A program made the translations under genes and the position numbers. From assembly GCA_002716625.1 (NCBI GenBank), contig PBAS01000060.1, positions 1-49,485 on the forward strand: 49,485 bases of DNA, in the 5' to 3' direction. The notes beneath the pieces were generated by a model. It saw nothing but the letters and a program-made list of their open reading frames with translations. It was not told the DNA's origin and made no database searches. Source of the stretch: Phycisphaeraceae bacterium. Lineage in GTDB: Bacteria; Planctomycetota; Phycisphaerae; Phycisphaerales; Phycisphaeraceae. Positions 36,620 through 45,230 of this stretch are shown here, one piece after another (positions within the stretch are counted from its first letter, which is position 1; each line of letters starts with the position of its first letter).

Positions 36620-38389
36620 TCAATCCGGCTTGACAGTCAACGCGGGTCGCAACTGAAGTTCCTTGAGCTGATCATCCCCGACCGGGGAAGGCGCTTGTGT
36701 CATCAAATCAGCCCCGGTCTGAGTCTTGGGAAATGCAATGACATCCCGAATGTTCTCGGTTCCGGTCAGTTGCATGACGATACGGTCAAGGCCAGGCGCA
36801 ATTCCGCCGTGAGGTGGGGCACCGTATTTAAGTGCTTCCAGTAGGAATCCGAACCGCTCACTGGCAACCTGTTCGTCATAGCCCAGCAAGGAAAAGATCC
36901 GCTGCTGTAATTCATGGTTGTGGATACGAATTGATCCACTGCATAGTTCCTGGCCATTAACAACCAGGTCATAATGCTCCCCAATTACACTTCCCGGATC
37001 TGATTCCAAAATATCTATATGCTCTGGCTTCGGGGACGTAAACATATGGTGCATTGCTGACCAGCGGCCCGATCCCTCGTCATGCTCAAACAGTGGAAAG
37101 TCCACCACCCACAAGCAACGCCACTGCGTCTGGTCAATCAACTCCAACTCCCTGGCCAATCGGACTCTTAGTTCACCTAACGCCCGATGGACAACATGCG
37201 GTTTTTCACTAACACCAAAACACAACAAGTCGCCATCGCTGGCCTGCAATTGGCTCAAAAGCGCCTCAGACACCGGCTCAAGAAACTTGGCGACCCCCGT
37301 TGAAAGTTTACCACCCTCCACCTTGGTGGTGGGTAAGCCTCCGACCCCGAACTGCTTAACCCATTCAGCCAAATCATCCGTTTGGCGCCTCGTCAACTTG
37401 GCACCACCCGGCACACATATTGCCTTGACGATACCGCCTGCTTCCATCGCTGCGGTAAAGACACGAAAATCTGCCTGTCGAACAATCTCGCTCACATCCA
37501 CCAGTTCTAGGCCATAACGAAGATCCGGCTTATCCGACCCGAACCGATTCATTGCCTCGTGATATTTCATGACTGGGAATTTCGGCAGATCAACGTCCAG
37601 TACCCCCTTCCAGATTCTATGCATGACGCCTTCCGTTACATCCATAACCTCTTGAGCGGACACAAAACTCATTTCCAGATCAAGTTGCGTAAACTCAGCC
37701 TGACGATCCGCCCGCGGATCTTCATCACGGAAGCACTTGGCGATCTGAACGTATTTTTCTACACCTGATGCCATCAGAACCTGCTTGTAGAGTTGCGGAC
37801 TCTGGGGCAGCGCATAAAAATCACCCGCATTAATGCGAGACGGCACCAAGAAGTCCCTTGCGCCTTCAGGGGTACTCTTGCAAAGCAATGGCGTCTCGAT
37901 CTCGTAAAATCCCAACTCATCAAAGTAGTCGCGCATAATCTTGGTCACCTGATGACGGGTGCGCAAGATCTCCTGCATGCGAGACCGACGCAGATCGATA
38001 AATCGGTATTTCAGACGTATCTCCTCTCCCACGCCATTGGCCAGTGCGGGTGTAAATGGTGGCGTTAATGACTTATTGAGAATCTCCACTGCATCGGCAT
38101 CAACCTCGATATCCCCCGTTGCAAGCTTGGGATTGGCCATACCCTCTTGACGTGCCACGCATGTGCCGGAAATCGAAACAACGTCCTCATCCCGAAGTGA
38201 ATCCGCCAAACCATGCGCCTCGGCATTTTCCGGATGAAAGACAATCTGGGTTATCCCCTCTCGATCTCGCAAATCGATGAAAATAACACCGCCATGGTCT
38301 CGATAGGAGTTAACCCACCCTGCCAAAGAAACTCGCTGTCCGGCATGAGTGTCGTTCAATTGGGCACAGTGATGCGTACGTACATGCAT
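36620..38389 (-). CDS. aspS: Aspartyl-tRNA synthetase
   Basis: Charges tRNA-Asp with aspartate. The start at ATG 38389 aligns with the bacterial N-terminus (RTHHCAQLNDTHAGQRV, GWVNSYRDHG); ATG 38401 adds four residues. An OB-fold anticodon-binding domain comes first, then class II motif 1 (MRDYFDELGFYEIETPLL) and the PEGARDFLVPSR segment. Motif 2 follows as CFRDEDPRADRQAEFTQLD (about 210), then the bacterial GAD insertion (about 280-415) and motif 3 as GIAPGLDRIVMQL (about 525). The 589 residues match the bacterial-type enzyme. It is the upstream neighbour of asnB, separated by about 330 bp. Confidence 0.96.
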   Translation of the reverse strand: MHVRTHHCAQLNDTHAGQRVSLAGWVNSYRDHGGVIFIDLRDREGITQIVFHPENAEAHGLADSLRDEDVVSISGTCVARQEGMANPKLATGDIEVDADAVEILNKSLTPPFTPALANGVGEEIRLKYRFIDLRRSRMQEILRTRHQVTKIMRDYFDELGFYEIETPLLCKSTPEGARDFLVPSRINAGDFYALPQSPQLYKQVLMASGVEKYVQIAKCFRDEDPRADRQAEFTQLDLEMSFVSAQEVMDVTEGVMHRIWKGVLDVDLPKFPVMKYHEAMNRFGSDKPDLRYGLELVDVSEIVRQADFRVFTAAMEAGGIVKAICVPGGAKLTRRQTDDLAEWVKQFGVGGLPTTKVEGGKLSTGVAKFLEPVSEALLSQLQASDGDLLCFGVSEKPHVVHRALGELRVRLARELELIDQTQWRCLWVVDFPLFEHDEGSGRWSAMHHMFTSPKPEHIDILESDPGSVIGEHYDLVVNGQELCSGSIRIHNHELQQRIFSLLGYDEQVASERFGFLLEALKYGAPPHGGIAPGLDRIVMQLTGTENIRDVIAFPKTQTGADLMTQAPSPVGDDQLKELQLRPALTVKPD

Positions 38390-38401
38390 AGCTAGTCTCA
38401 T

Positions 38402-38826
38402 CGTATAAGTGCTGGCGGCAATCCCATATCAGGTCAGGATCAACCACAAGGCCGAGCATAACAACAACCCCGCCATCCGTTTTCCATCAGTTTGGTCGAA
38501 TTCCACCATGGCAAAAAAAAACACATCTTATTATCAGCCACCTGGCAAAAATGCCTGTCGTCCGAGAAGATATCGACCAAGACCCCAAACTTAGATTAGC
38601 ACCTTGAAATCATGGCCACCCGAATTTATTGCCATACGAATCATCCAGAGCAACCGTTCCCGAATCACTGGCGTACGACCAAACCTGACATTTCGTGTTT
38701 TATTTGATGTTAGGGCAATGGAAGTTTACAACTATTTTCTACCACCGCCTTGCCATCCACCCTCACATCAATACAACCAGACAACGCGTAACTGGGAACC
38801 GCGAAGATGCACCAATCTTCCCTGAC
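38402..38826. other. 425-bp gap upstream of aspS
   Basis: No supported gene. A 28-codon plus-strand frame (38508-38594, basic, with A-run near its start) lacks a ribosome site. The sequence is otherwise unremarkable and must hold the aspS promoter on the minus strand; no clear hexamer pair was found. Confidence 0.5.
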
Positions 38827-38982
38827 TTATTTGCCGGGCTGCTGCTCACGCTGTGTATTTGTGGCCGAAGCCTCTTTCGAAGCAGCTTCACGTTTGGCTC
38901 GACGGGCTTCGTTCTTGGCCTGCTGAGCCAACTGTTTTTCATAACGTTTTCGCTCTTTGTTGCGAGCTCGGTCACCAGCCAT
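38827..38982 (-). CDS. Small basic protein, 51 residues, unknown function
   Basis: The minus-strand frame begins with ATG at 38982 and ends with TAA at 38829-38827. A strong AAGGAG ribosome site lies at 38995-38990, seven bases before the start codon. The product is highly charged: MAGDRARNKERKRYEKQLA at the N-terminus, then repeated Ala/Lys/Arg/Glu (AKNEARRAKREAASKEAS) and a QREQQPGK tail. It would form one long amphipathic helix or coiled coil, with a net positive charge. Nucleic-acid or ribosome binding is a guess. Wholly open frame, ideal Shine-Dalgarno and biased composition favour a real gene. A TTGACA lies upstream at about 39105 on the minus strand, without a clear -10. Confidence 0.65.
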   Translation of the reverse strand: MAGDRARNKERKRYEKQLAQQAKNEARRAKREAASKEASATNTQREQQPGK

Positions 38983-39204
38983 GTCGGTGCTCCTTGTACT
39001 GACAGCAGTCAGGGCTTGGTAGTTTAGTTATCTGGGCCAAGATTTCCAACCAGAAATCGGGCCCGTACAAAACAGGTAGATTCCAGATCCTTGTCAACAG
39101 GTCCATAAATTCACAACAGAATAAACATAAAAACAAACCGCCTTTCCCGCTAGACATGCCTAGTATCTGGATAGATGGGAGTCCACACCCGGCATTGCAC
39201 CACT

Positions 39205-40269
39205 CTAGACCCCTGGATCCCACCGCGCACTATCAATACCAAGCTTTTGAGCCTCATCGCAAATCTGGTCCCAGGTTACCTGATCCAGTTCGATCCCAGC
39301 AGTCTGCCGTTGACGGGCGGTCTTGAACTCCATCTCGCCGGGAAACAGAATCTCCCCAACCCCGGAAGCCGGACGGCTCGATTTAACATGCCGTACTAGC
39401 CCTTCGACCTCATCCTCATATCGACAGCGATCAACGAAATGCTCGATGCAATACACATTGATGATCACCCCATTGGTAATCAGCTTGCGTTCACCAGCTG
39501 CGCAGCCGTGACCAGATAGAGCCCCACCTAATAGTTCCACCATCACGGCCAAACCGAAACCTTTGTGCCCAACATTACCACCAAGCGGCAGGATGGCGCC
39601 TGGCGGATCACCGGTAAATGCATGGGGATCCTCGCTGGGTTCGCCATTGGCATCAATAATCCAGCCCGGCGGCAATTTCTCCTGGCGATTCTGTGCAACC
39701 CAGATTTTACCCACAGCTGCAACAGCCGTTGTCATATCCAGCATGATTGGATCACCATCGCGCCGAGGGCCTGCGAATGCAATCGGATCCGTGCTTAACC
39801 GCCCATCAATTCCCCCAAAGGGCGCTACTTCAAAACCTAGTTTCCCCGCATTGACAAATGCCTGGCCAATGAGGCCATCTCGCGCAGCCATCAGAGGATA
39901 GGCTCCCACACGACCAATGTGGCTTGAATTGTGCAAGGCCACCGTGGCAACCCCTTGTCGCCTTGCCTTGTCAATTGCCAGCCGGGTTGCAAAAGTTGCT
40001 GCAATTGGCCCCAATGCGCCACAACCATCAACCACCGCAACGCACGGCCGATCCCGATCAATTCGTGGCTTGGTGTCCACCTGGTATCTTCCCTCGCGAA
40101 TATCTCGAGCATATTGATGGAAACGAATCGCACCATGCGAATCGTGACCAAAAAGATTAGATTCAACCAGATGATCAACAACCACCTTTGCATCTTCAGG
40201 CGAACAGCCTGCAGCCTGAAACATTTCAATGCCGATGTCCGACAGGTCGCGAGGGGTAAAACGAGGCAC
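39205..40269 (-). CDS. Malate/L-lactate/ureidoglycolate-type dehydrogenase (Ldh_2 family)
   Basis: NAD(P)-dependent 2-hydroxyacid dehydrogenase of the type that does not use a Rossmann fold. The 354 residues contain SNLFGHDSHGAIRF (about 33-46) and HNSSHIGRVGAYPLMAA (about 114-130), with the catalytic and substrate histidines, then VAPFGGIDGRLSTDPIAF, LDMTTAVAAVGKIWVA and GGNVGHKGFGLAVMVELL. Members act on malate, lactate, ureidoglycolate or sugar-derived 2-keto acids. It is the last gene of the nagB-nagA-aldolase transcript (66 bp after the aldolase), so a product of sugar or 2-keto acid breakdown is the likeliest substrate. Confidence 0.88.
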   Translation of the reverse strand: MPRFTPRDLSDIGIEMFQAAGCSPEDAKVVVDHLVESNLFGHDSHGAIRFHQYARDIREGRYQVDTKPRIDRDRPCVAVVDGCGALGPIAATFATRLAIDKARRQGVATVALHNSSHIGRVGAYPLMAARDGLIGQAFVNAGKLGFEVAPFGGIDGRLSTDPIAFAGPRRDGDPIMLDMTTAVAAVGKIWVAQNRQEKLPPGWIIDANGEPSEDPHAFTGDPPGAILPLGGNVGHKGFGLAVMVELLGGALSGHGCAAGERKLITNGVIINVYCIEHFVDRCRYEDEVEGLVRHVKSSRPASGVGEILFPGEMEFKTARQRQTAGIELDQVTWDQICDEAQKLGIDSARWDPGV

Positions 40270-40335
40270 AATATCTTCCTAAACCTAGTTGAAATTACGG
40301 GATAAAACCTACCTAATTAACTGTTCCACCGGACT

Positions 40336-41103
40336 CTATACGGGACGCACCTCGTCGTGCGCATGATTCAGAGCGCCATTCATAAACCGCAGGTCCGTTG
40401 CGTAGGTCAGCAATTCAAACCCCTGTTCAATCCTTCGGCGAACACCCCCAGGATCATTCATCGCAATTGCCGGAACCTTGCCTGCGGCCACGGTAACTTG
40501 CCGCACCCTTTCAATAGCCTGTTCAAATTCCTTCGAATCGAACTCGCCATCGATCCCCGCCATATCCACTCCCAGATCCCCTCCACCAATGAAGCAACCT
40601 GTGATACCTTTGATAGCTGCGATTTGCTCAGCATTCTGTACGGCCTGTACCGTCTCAATCATGGCCAAGACAACCAGTTCATTGTTTATCGTTTGACGAT
40701 ATTCCTTGCCATAGTGAATATTTGCTCGACATGACGCAACAGAGCGCTTGCCACACGGCGCGTAATACGCGGCCTCTACAATGGCCCGCGCCTCGTCGGC
40801 GGTGTTAACCATGGGCATGAGCAACGCCCGATACCCCATGTCCAACAGCCATTCAATTGAACCCAGATCAACCCCCACAGCGGCTGGCGGCCGTGCCATG
40901 GCAATACAGCCGGCCGCATCAATCGCCCTTACCGCTTCACGCATTAAATTCCGGTCAAAACTACCATGCTGCCAATCGACAAGCACAAAATCAAAACCGG
41001 CATGGCAGGCCAACTCGATTGCTTCAATACTGCCTAGGACGTTAACCGTACCGATGACCGGCGGCTTGCCACGACCCAACATGCCTCGCAAGGAAGTTGA
41101 CAT
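40336..41103 (-). CDS. HpcH/HpaI-family aldolase
   Basis: Class II (metal-dependent) retro-aldolase that releases pyruvate from a 2-keto-4-hydroxy acid. The 255 residues show LVDWQHGSFDRN (about 41-52), MARPP, MGYRALLMPMVNTADEARAIV (about 89-110), YYAPCGKRSV, AMIETVQAVQNAEQIAAI (metal-binding Glu, about 150) and GGGDLGVDMAG (metal-binding Asp, about 176). This is the 2,4-dihydroxyhept-2-enedioate/2-keto-3-deoxy-sugar aldolase pattern. It stands between nagA and the dehydrogenase with short gaps (32 and 66 bp), and so is likely part of the same pathway. Confidence 0.88.
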   Translation of the reverse strand: MSTSLRGMLGRGKPPVIGTVNVLGSIEAIELACHAGFDFVLVDWQHGSFDRNLMREAVRAIDAAGCIAMARPPAAVGVDLGSIEWLLDMGYRALLMPMVNTADEARAIVEAAYYAPCGKRSVASCRANIHYGKEYRQTINNELVVLAMIETVQAVQNAEQIAAIKGITGCFIGGGDLGVDMAGIDGEFDSKEFEQAIERVRQVTVAAGKVPAIAMNDPGGVRRRIEQGFELLTYATDLRFMNGALNHAHDEVRPV

Positions 41104-41135
41104 TGCTTGAGGATACCCGATCAGACCCCAGACGG

Positions 41136-42065
41136 CTAAGCGCCAGCCAGACCAATGGCGACACGTGGATTGCTGACCATCAGTTTCTTCACGACTGGAG
41201 CTGGCAAATGAAGCTGGTCTGAAATATTCTTCGCAGCATCGCGCATCGGCATCACCGACCCAAGGAAGTGCCTACGCCCAGGCGCCCACATGATGAGATC
41301 CTCATCAATTTCCACTTCCCAACGCCCAAAGGTATATCGCCCCGGTCCCAACCCCGCCGGAGCCGTAGCATCAGTGACAATGATTGCACGATCATCGCCT
41401 GCCAATCGCAGATAATTACCTAGCGCAAATAGCGGAACATGAGCACCATCGGCAATAAACGTCATCCATAGATCACCGGAAAGACTTAGCACCCGTTGGG
41501 TAATATTATCGTGCCGGTCCAGTTCCATCGGCATGCCATTACCCACATGCGTGACCATCGAACATCCAGCATCAACAGCTGCTTGCAATTCTTCGACCGT
41601 TGCATCGGTATGCCCGGCAGAGGCAACGACCCCCTGGCGAACCAGGAATTGGGGCAGCCGCGATTCCACATCCTGCTCGGGCGCATAGGTGACGATTCGA
41701 GCCAAACCGCCAGCCGCCTCAAGCAGACGTTTCATCTGCTCAATATCTACTGGACCAACCTCCTCTACCGGGTGGGCGCCATGATAAATCGGTTTGTCAG
41801 AAATAAAGGGCCCTTCGATGTGAAATCCTGCAACCATACTCTGCACCAAAGCATTCTTTTCTCTCAATTGAACAATCCGCGCCAAGCGGTGAATCATTCG
41901 ATCAATTGACTCGGTGATAATGGTCGCCAATACGCCACCCACACCATCTGCTGCCAGTGACTCGCAGGCCTGATTGAGTTCCTCGGCTGTCAAATCATCC
42001 TGATTAAAATCGACACCAGCGTATCCATTGACTTGCAAATCAAAATAGCCTGATGGCTGATCCAT
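41136..42065 (-). CDS. nagA: N-acetylglucosamine-6-phosphate deacetylase, short form
   Basis: Deacetylates GlcNAc-6-phosphate to glucosamine-6-phosphate. Metal and substrate motifs are present: FDLQVNGYAGVDF at the N-terminus, GFHIEGPFIS (about 92-101, metal Glu), ASAGHTDATVEEL (about 157), THVGNGMP (about 181) and VTDATAPAGLGPGRYTF (about 236). At 309 residues it is shorter than the usual ~380, because the N-terminal beta-sandwich found in E. coli NagA is missing and the protein begins at the barrel. ATG at 42065 is used; a GTG at 42101, only 5 bp after nagB, would add 12 residues. It follows nagB and is certainly cotranscribed with it. Confidence 0.88.
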   Translation of the reverse strand: MDQPSGYFDLQVNGYAGVDFNQDDLTAEELNQACESLAADGVGGVLATIITESIDRMIHRLARIVQLREKNALVQSMVAGFHIEGPFISDKPIYHGAHPVEEVGPVDIEQMKRLLEAAGGLARIVTYAPEQDVESRLPQFLVRQGVVASAGHTDATVEELQAAVDAGCSMVTHVGNGMPMELDRHDNITQRVLSLSGDLWMTFIADGAHVPLFALGNYLRLAGDDRAIIVTDATAPAGLGPGRYTFGRWEVEIDEDLIMWAPGRRHFLGSVMPMRDAAKNISDQLHLPAPVVKKLMVSNPRVAIGLAGA

Positions 42066-42106
42066 GAGTAAAAAAGACACCTGACTGGGGATTCCCGACA
42101 CTTGAG

Positions 42107-42889
42107 TTAATGGCTATCAAGGAGTGACGCGGAATGGGTATCAAGATAAATCGTTGCCCCTGGATGCGTAAACACCACCGACGCAGGGCAATCCGTTGAC
42201 AAAGGCCCTTCGATTGCATTCTTCACCGCCTCGGCCTTCCGCTCATCAGGCACACAACCAACGATATTCCGAGCACTCATCAGTGCCGAACATGTCAATG
42301 TCAAAGCCTTCTTGGGCGCGGTTTCCAAGCTTTCAAAGTGCCCCTCACCCACCTGTTGCATACGACATAGCTCATCCATCTCCACGCACTTGACCATTAG
42401 CGGATCATTAAAATCAGCAACATGCGGATCATTAAACGCAATATGTCCGTTCTCGCCAAAACCAATAAAACACAAATCTATTGGCGCTTCGGCCAACAGG
42501 TCTCCATACCGCTGGCATTCGGCATCAGGATCATCCGCGTCACCAAACACGTAGTACGCCTGACCAATATGAACCTCATCGATCAGCCTTACTCGCAACC
42601 ACCTACGGAAACTAGCTGAATGATCCTCGGACAAGCCGATATATTCGTCCATGTGGAATGCTTCGACAGCCTTCCAATCAACTCCCTCTTCACGAATGAA
42701 TGCGGCGATGACCTCATCTTGAGAATTACCCGTACCGACAATAACCCGAGCCCTTCCGCGTTCAGCAATAGCCTGACGAACTATCCTACCGGCTTGCTTG
42801 GCGGCGGCCGCACCCATATCACGTTTATCCTCAAACACATGCACCGGCACAGGACCAACCTGGAATGAACGGCTAGGCAAACTCGTCAT
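42107..42889 (-). CDS. nagB: Glucosamine-6-phosphate deaminase
   Basis: Converts glucosamine-6-phosphate to fructose-6-phosphate and ammonia. The 260 residues show the expected IVGTGNSQDEVIAAF (about 50-64), the catalytic FHMDEYIGLSEDHSASF (about 79-95) and FIGFGENGHIAFNDPHVADF (about 140-159), with the standard Asp, Glu and His residues. A GGAG lies 7 bases before ATG at 42889. It is the first gene of the nagB-nagA-aldolase-dehydrogenase operon on the minus strand. Confidence 0.95.
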   Translation of the reverse strand: MTSLPSRSFQVGPVPVHVFEDKRDMGAAAAKQAGRIVRQAIAERGRARVIVGTGNSQDEVIAAFIREEGVDWKAVEAFHMDEYIGLSEDHSASFRRWLRVRLIDEVHIGQAYYVFGDADDPDAECQRYGDLLAEAPIDLCFIGFGENGHIAFNDPHVADFNDPLMVKCVEMDELCRMQQVGEGHFESLETAPKKALTLTCSALMSARNIVGCVPDERKAEAVKNAIEGPLSTDCPASVVFTHPGATIYLDTHSASLLDSH

Positions 42890-43057
42890 TGAACAACTCC
42901 AAAATAGACCGAGCAGCGTAATATTCGGCCTTTAACCCGCAAACAAAAACCGCCATCCCAAAACGGATCACCCCAGCCTCCTACCCATGCTTCCAATCAC
43001 AGGCTTGCGTTACAACCATGGCAGCAGACATCTTATTACACGCGATAATCCTATCGC

Positions 43058-45007
43058 TCATGCCCCCTGAACCACCAACTCTACCGGGTTTTCAATTGGC
43101 ATATACACCCATAGCCACAATTCATCTCGGCGAGCCCGCTGTACCAATACTTGATCTGGCATCCGAAGCGTTTGCCCATCCAAAACACACTGGATATTTT
43201 CCCCACCGGACCACTGGCGAATTGTCAATCCGATTGCTCGGCGTCGAATTTCACCCGGCTCAAGTTGGATAACCACCCGATTATCTTCAGCAATAACCAC
43301 ATACCGCCCTGTGGATTGATCAAAACATTCATTAAAATCAACCGCCTCACGAGGAAATTCCCGAGAATCATCGTACCCAACTAGCTGGCCATGATCAGCC
43401 TTCACCTTCATCGGTGTCGTCCAGTCGTCACGGAGATTCAGGATATCCTGCGTTACCAATCCAGGATCATCCGATTGACACCATGTGATCACAATCGCGT
43501 GGGCGTACTCAATCCCAGGCTTGGTGGGACATGCACGGAAATCGTGACTGGCAGTCAATCCCAATGGATCCTGCCAGGCAAACATGGAAGTGGGGATATC
43601 CGGCCCGGTTGGATACCGCAGGGTAATCACTGCCTGCAACCACCAGGTTTCAGTACCCAATTGAAACGGGAAGGCTGCCGCCACCGGATAGTCATGATGA
43701 GTTTCTAAAGGCACACGGAGCACCTCGTCCGTCAACTTGATTTCCCATGGCTCAAAGGTTCGCGATCCAGCTAGCGCAATCAGCGCCGGGCCTGGCATGA
43801 TCTTGCCCAACAAATCAAAGTCAGGTCCCACGCTACGTCGAACCCACGTCAACACATCATCTGCAATCACAATCCGGTCTGGATAAAAGTTTGCCTTGCC
43901 ACATGCTTCACCGCGGACATCATGAGTTTGATCTGAGAAGCTAGGCATCGGACCACGCCACGTCATCACGGTTGCTAGGGGGCCCTTTTCCTCAAGATGA
44001 AGCTTGGACCCTTGTGTAAATTTCAATTCCGACCCACCGATATGTCCTAATTGGATACCACTTTCCCAGCAAAGGTTTTGATCTGGAGCAGCGCTTTCCG
44101 TAAGCATCAGGGACATGATGTTCCCAGGCCGCATCACCGCATGATATTGATCGTATTTAACAGCATGACACGGCACCGGTTGTGTAGATGCCATTGAAAA
44201 CCGCTGCCAATTGACCGTGTCAGGTTCGGCAAACAGTCCCACAACCGTCACACCACCCATGTAATTATTCCTGGCTTCGAGGACCAGATCCCCATCGACA
44301 TAAATTCGGTGAATAAAACTGTTGAGCACCCATTCAATCTGAGTTGGATTTTTGACTGGCCCCAAATGACGAACTTCCGCCAGAACTCGCCACGGCGGAA
44401 CATCTGCTTGGCGTGTGACCAACAGGCGCACATTAAAATCACTCGCCGTACCACGACATTCCAAGCGTAGATGGCTGCTTGAATTATAAAACCGAGTCAG
44501 CAGACCCCATGCCGCATCTTTATTCCCCCCGCTTTCAACAAAACTGAATTGACCACGTAATGTGCCGTGCATTGCGCCATAAGCATGTAGATGCGCCGCC
44601 CCCTTTTCACTTGCCAAGCCATTGGAACCAACTGACCACTGCCCATCACATTGCCACTGGCGAGTATCCTCTAAATGCGACGCATCAAAGGACACCAAGT
44701 CAAGATCGAACAGAGCCTGCTCGAAAACCGAAATCTGATCCACAACGGCACGCTCGCCATTTTCATGCAGAATCACCGCCTCATAATCCCCCACGGGCAG
44801 AACCGCACCGCCCGACAGATCGCCACAGAAGTCTCCGTGCCAAACATCCACGCGGACAGCATCTATTGGATCTGGCAGCGGATAACCAACCCATATTGTC
44901 TGGCGATCGCCAACTCGCTCCAGCATCAACCGGCCCGCGAAGGCCCGATCTCGCACAATTACCGTTGGATTACCATGAGAATGGACTACTGGAGAATCTG
45001 ATATCAT
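43058..45007 (-). CDS. Large unrecognised protein with a concanavalin-like middle region
   Basis: No family can be named for the 649 residues. There is no signal peptide. The central segment (about 110-275), reading GQWSVGSNGLAS, AWGLLTRFYNSSSHLRLEC and HRIYVDGDLVLEARNN, has the alternating strands and laminin G/concanavalin pattern of carbohydrate-binding lectin-like domains. The later part is rich in Trp and short beta segments (GTETWWLQAVITLRYPTG) and ends in VWVYMPIEN-type text. Its position behind nagB (168 bp apart, same strand) suggests a sugar-related role, but this is inference. ATG at 45007 is written as start; GTG two codons earlier is equally possible. Confidence 0.6.
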   Translation of the reverse strand: MISDSPVVHSHGNPTVIVRDRAFAGRLMLERVGDRQTIWVGYPLPDPIDAVRVDVWHGDFCGDLSGGAVLPVGDYEAVILHENGERAVVDQISVFEQALFDLDLVSFDASHLEDTRQWQCDGQWSVGSNGLASEKGAAHLHAYGAMHGTLRGQFSFVESGGNKDAAWGLLTRFYNSSSHLRLECRGTASDFNVRLLVTRQADVPPWRVLAEVRHLGPVKNPTQIEWVLNSFIHRIYVDGDLVLEARNNYMGGVTVVGLFAEPDTVNWQRFSMASTQPVPCHAVKYDQYHAVMRPGNIMSLMLTESAAPDQNLCWESGIQLGHIGGSELKFTQGSKLHLEEKGPLATVMTWRGPMPSFSDQTHDVRGEACGKANFYPDRIVIADDVLTWVRRSVGPDFDLLGKIMPGPALIALAGSRTFEPWEIKLTDEVLRVPLETHHDYPVAAAFPFQLGTETWWLQAVITLRYPTGPDIPTSMFAWQDPLGLTASHDFRACPTKPGIEYAHAIVITWCQSDDPGLVTQDILNLRDDWTTPMKVKADHGQLVGYDDSREFPREAVDFNECFDQSTGRYVVIAEDNRVVIQLEPGEIRRRAIGLTIRQWSGGENIQCVLDGQTLRMPDQVLVQRARRDELWLWVYMPIENPVELVVQGA

Positions 45008-45230
45008 CGACACTCACTTGTTTCTTGTAGAAAAGCAGTTACAGGCGCCTTTTGAACATATTACACGGCCTTGATGCTAAACTAACAACCATCCAACAAC
45101 CATTCAAATCAGACCCGGCATCTGGTTTGCCACGGTATTGCACCACCATGCCAATCAATACAGCAACACGACAACCCCATCCCGGCCCCAATTGTCCCCC
45201 CATCAAATAACAGGCAACACTCAAGATTGA

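Noticed and set aside
38508-38594. 28-residue basic frame (MAKKNTSYYQPPGK...)
   Set aside because: No Shine-Dalgarno site, begins inside an A-run, and lies in the aspS upstream region.
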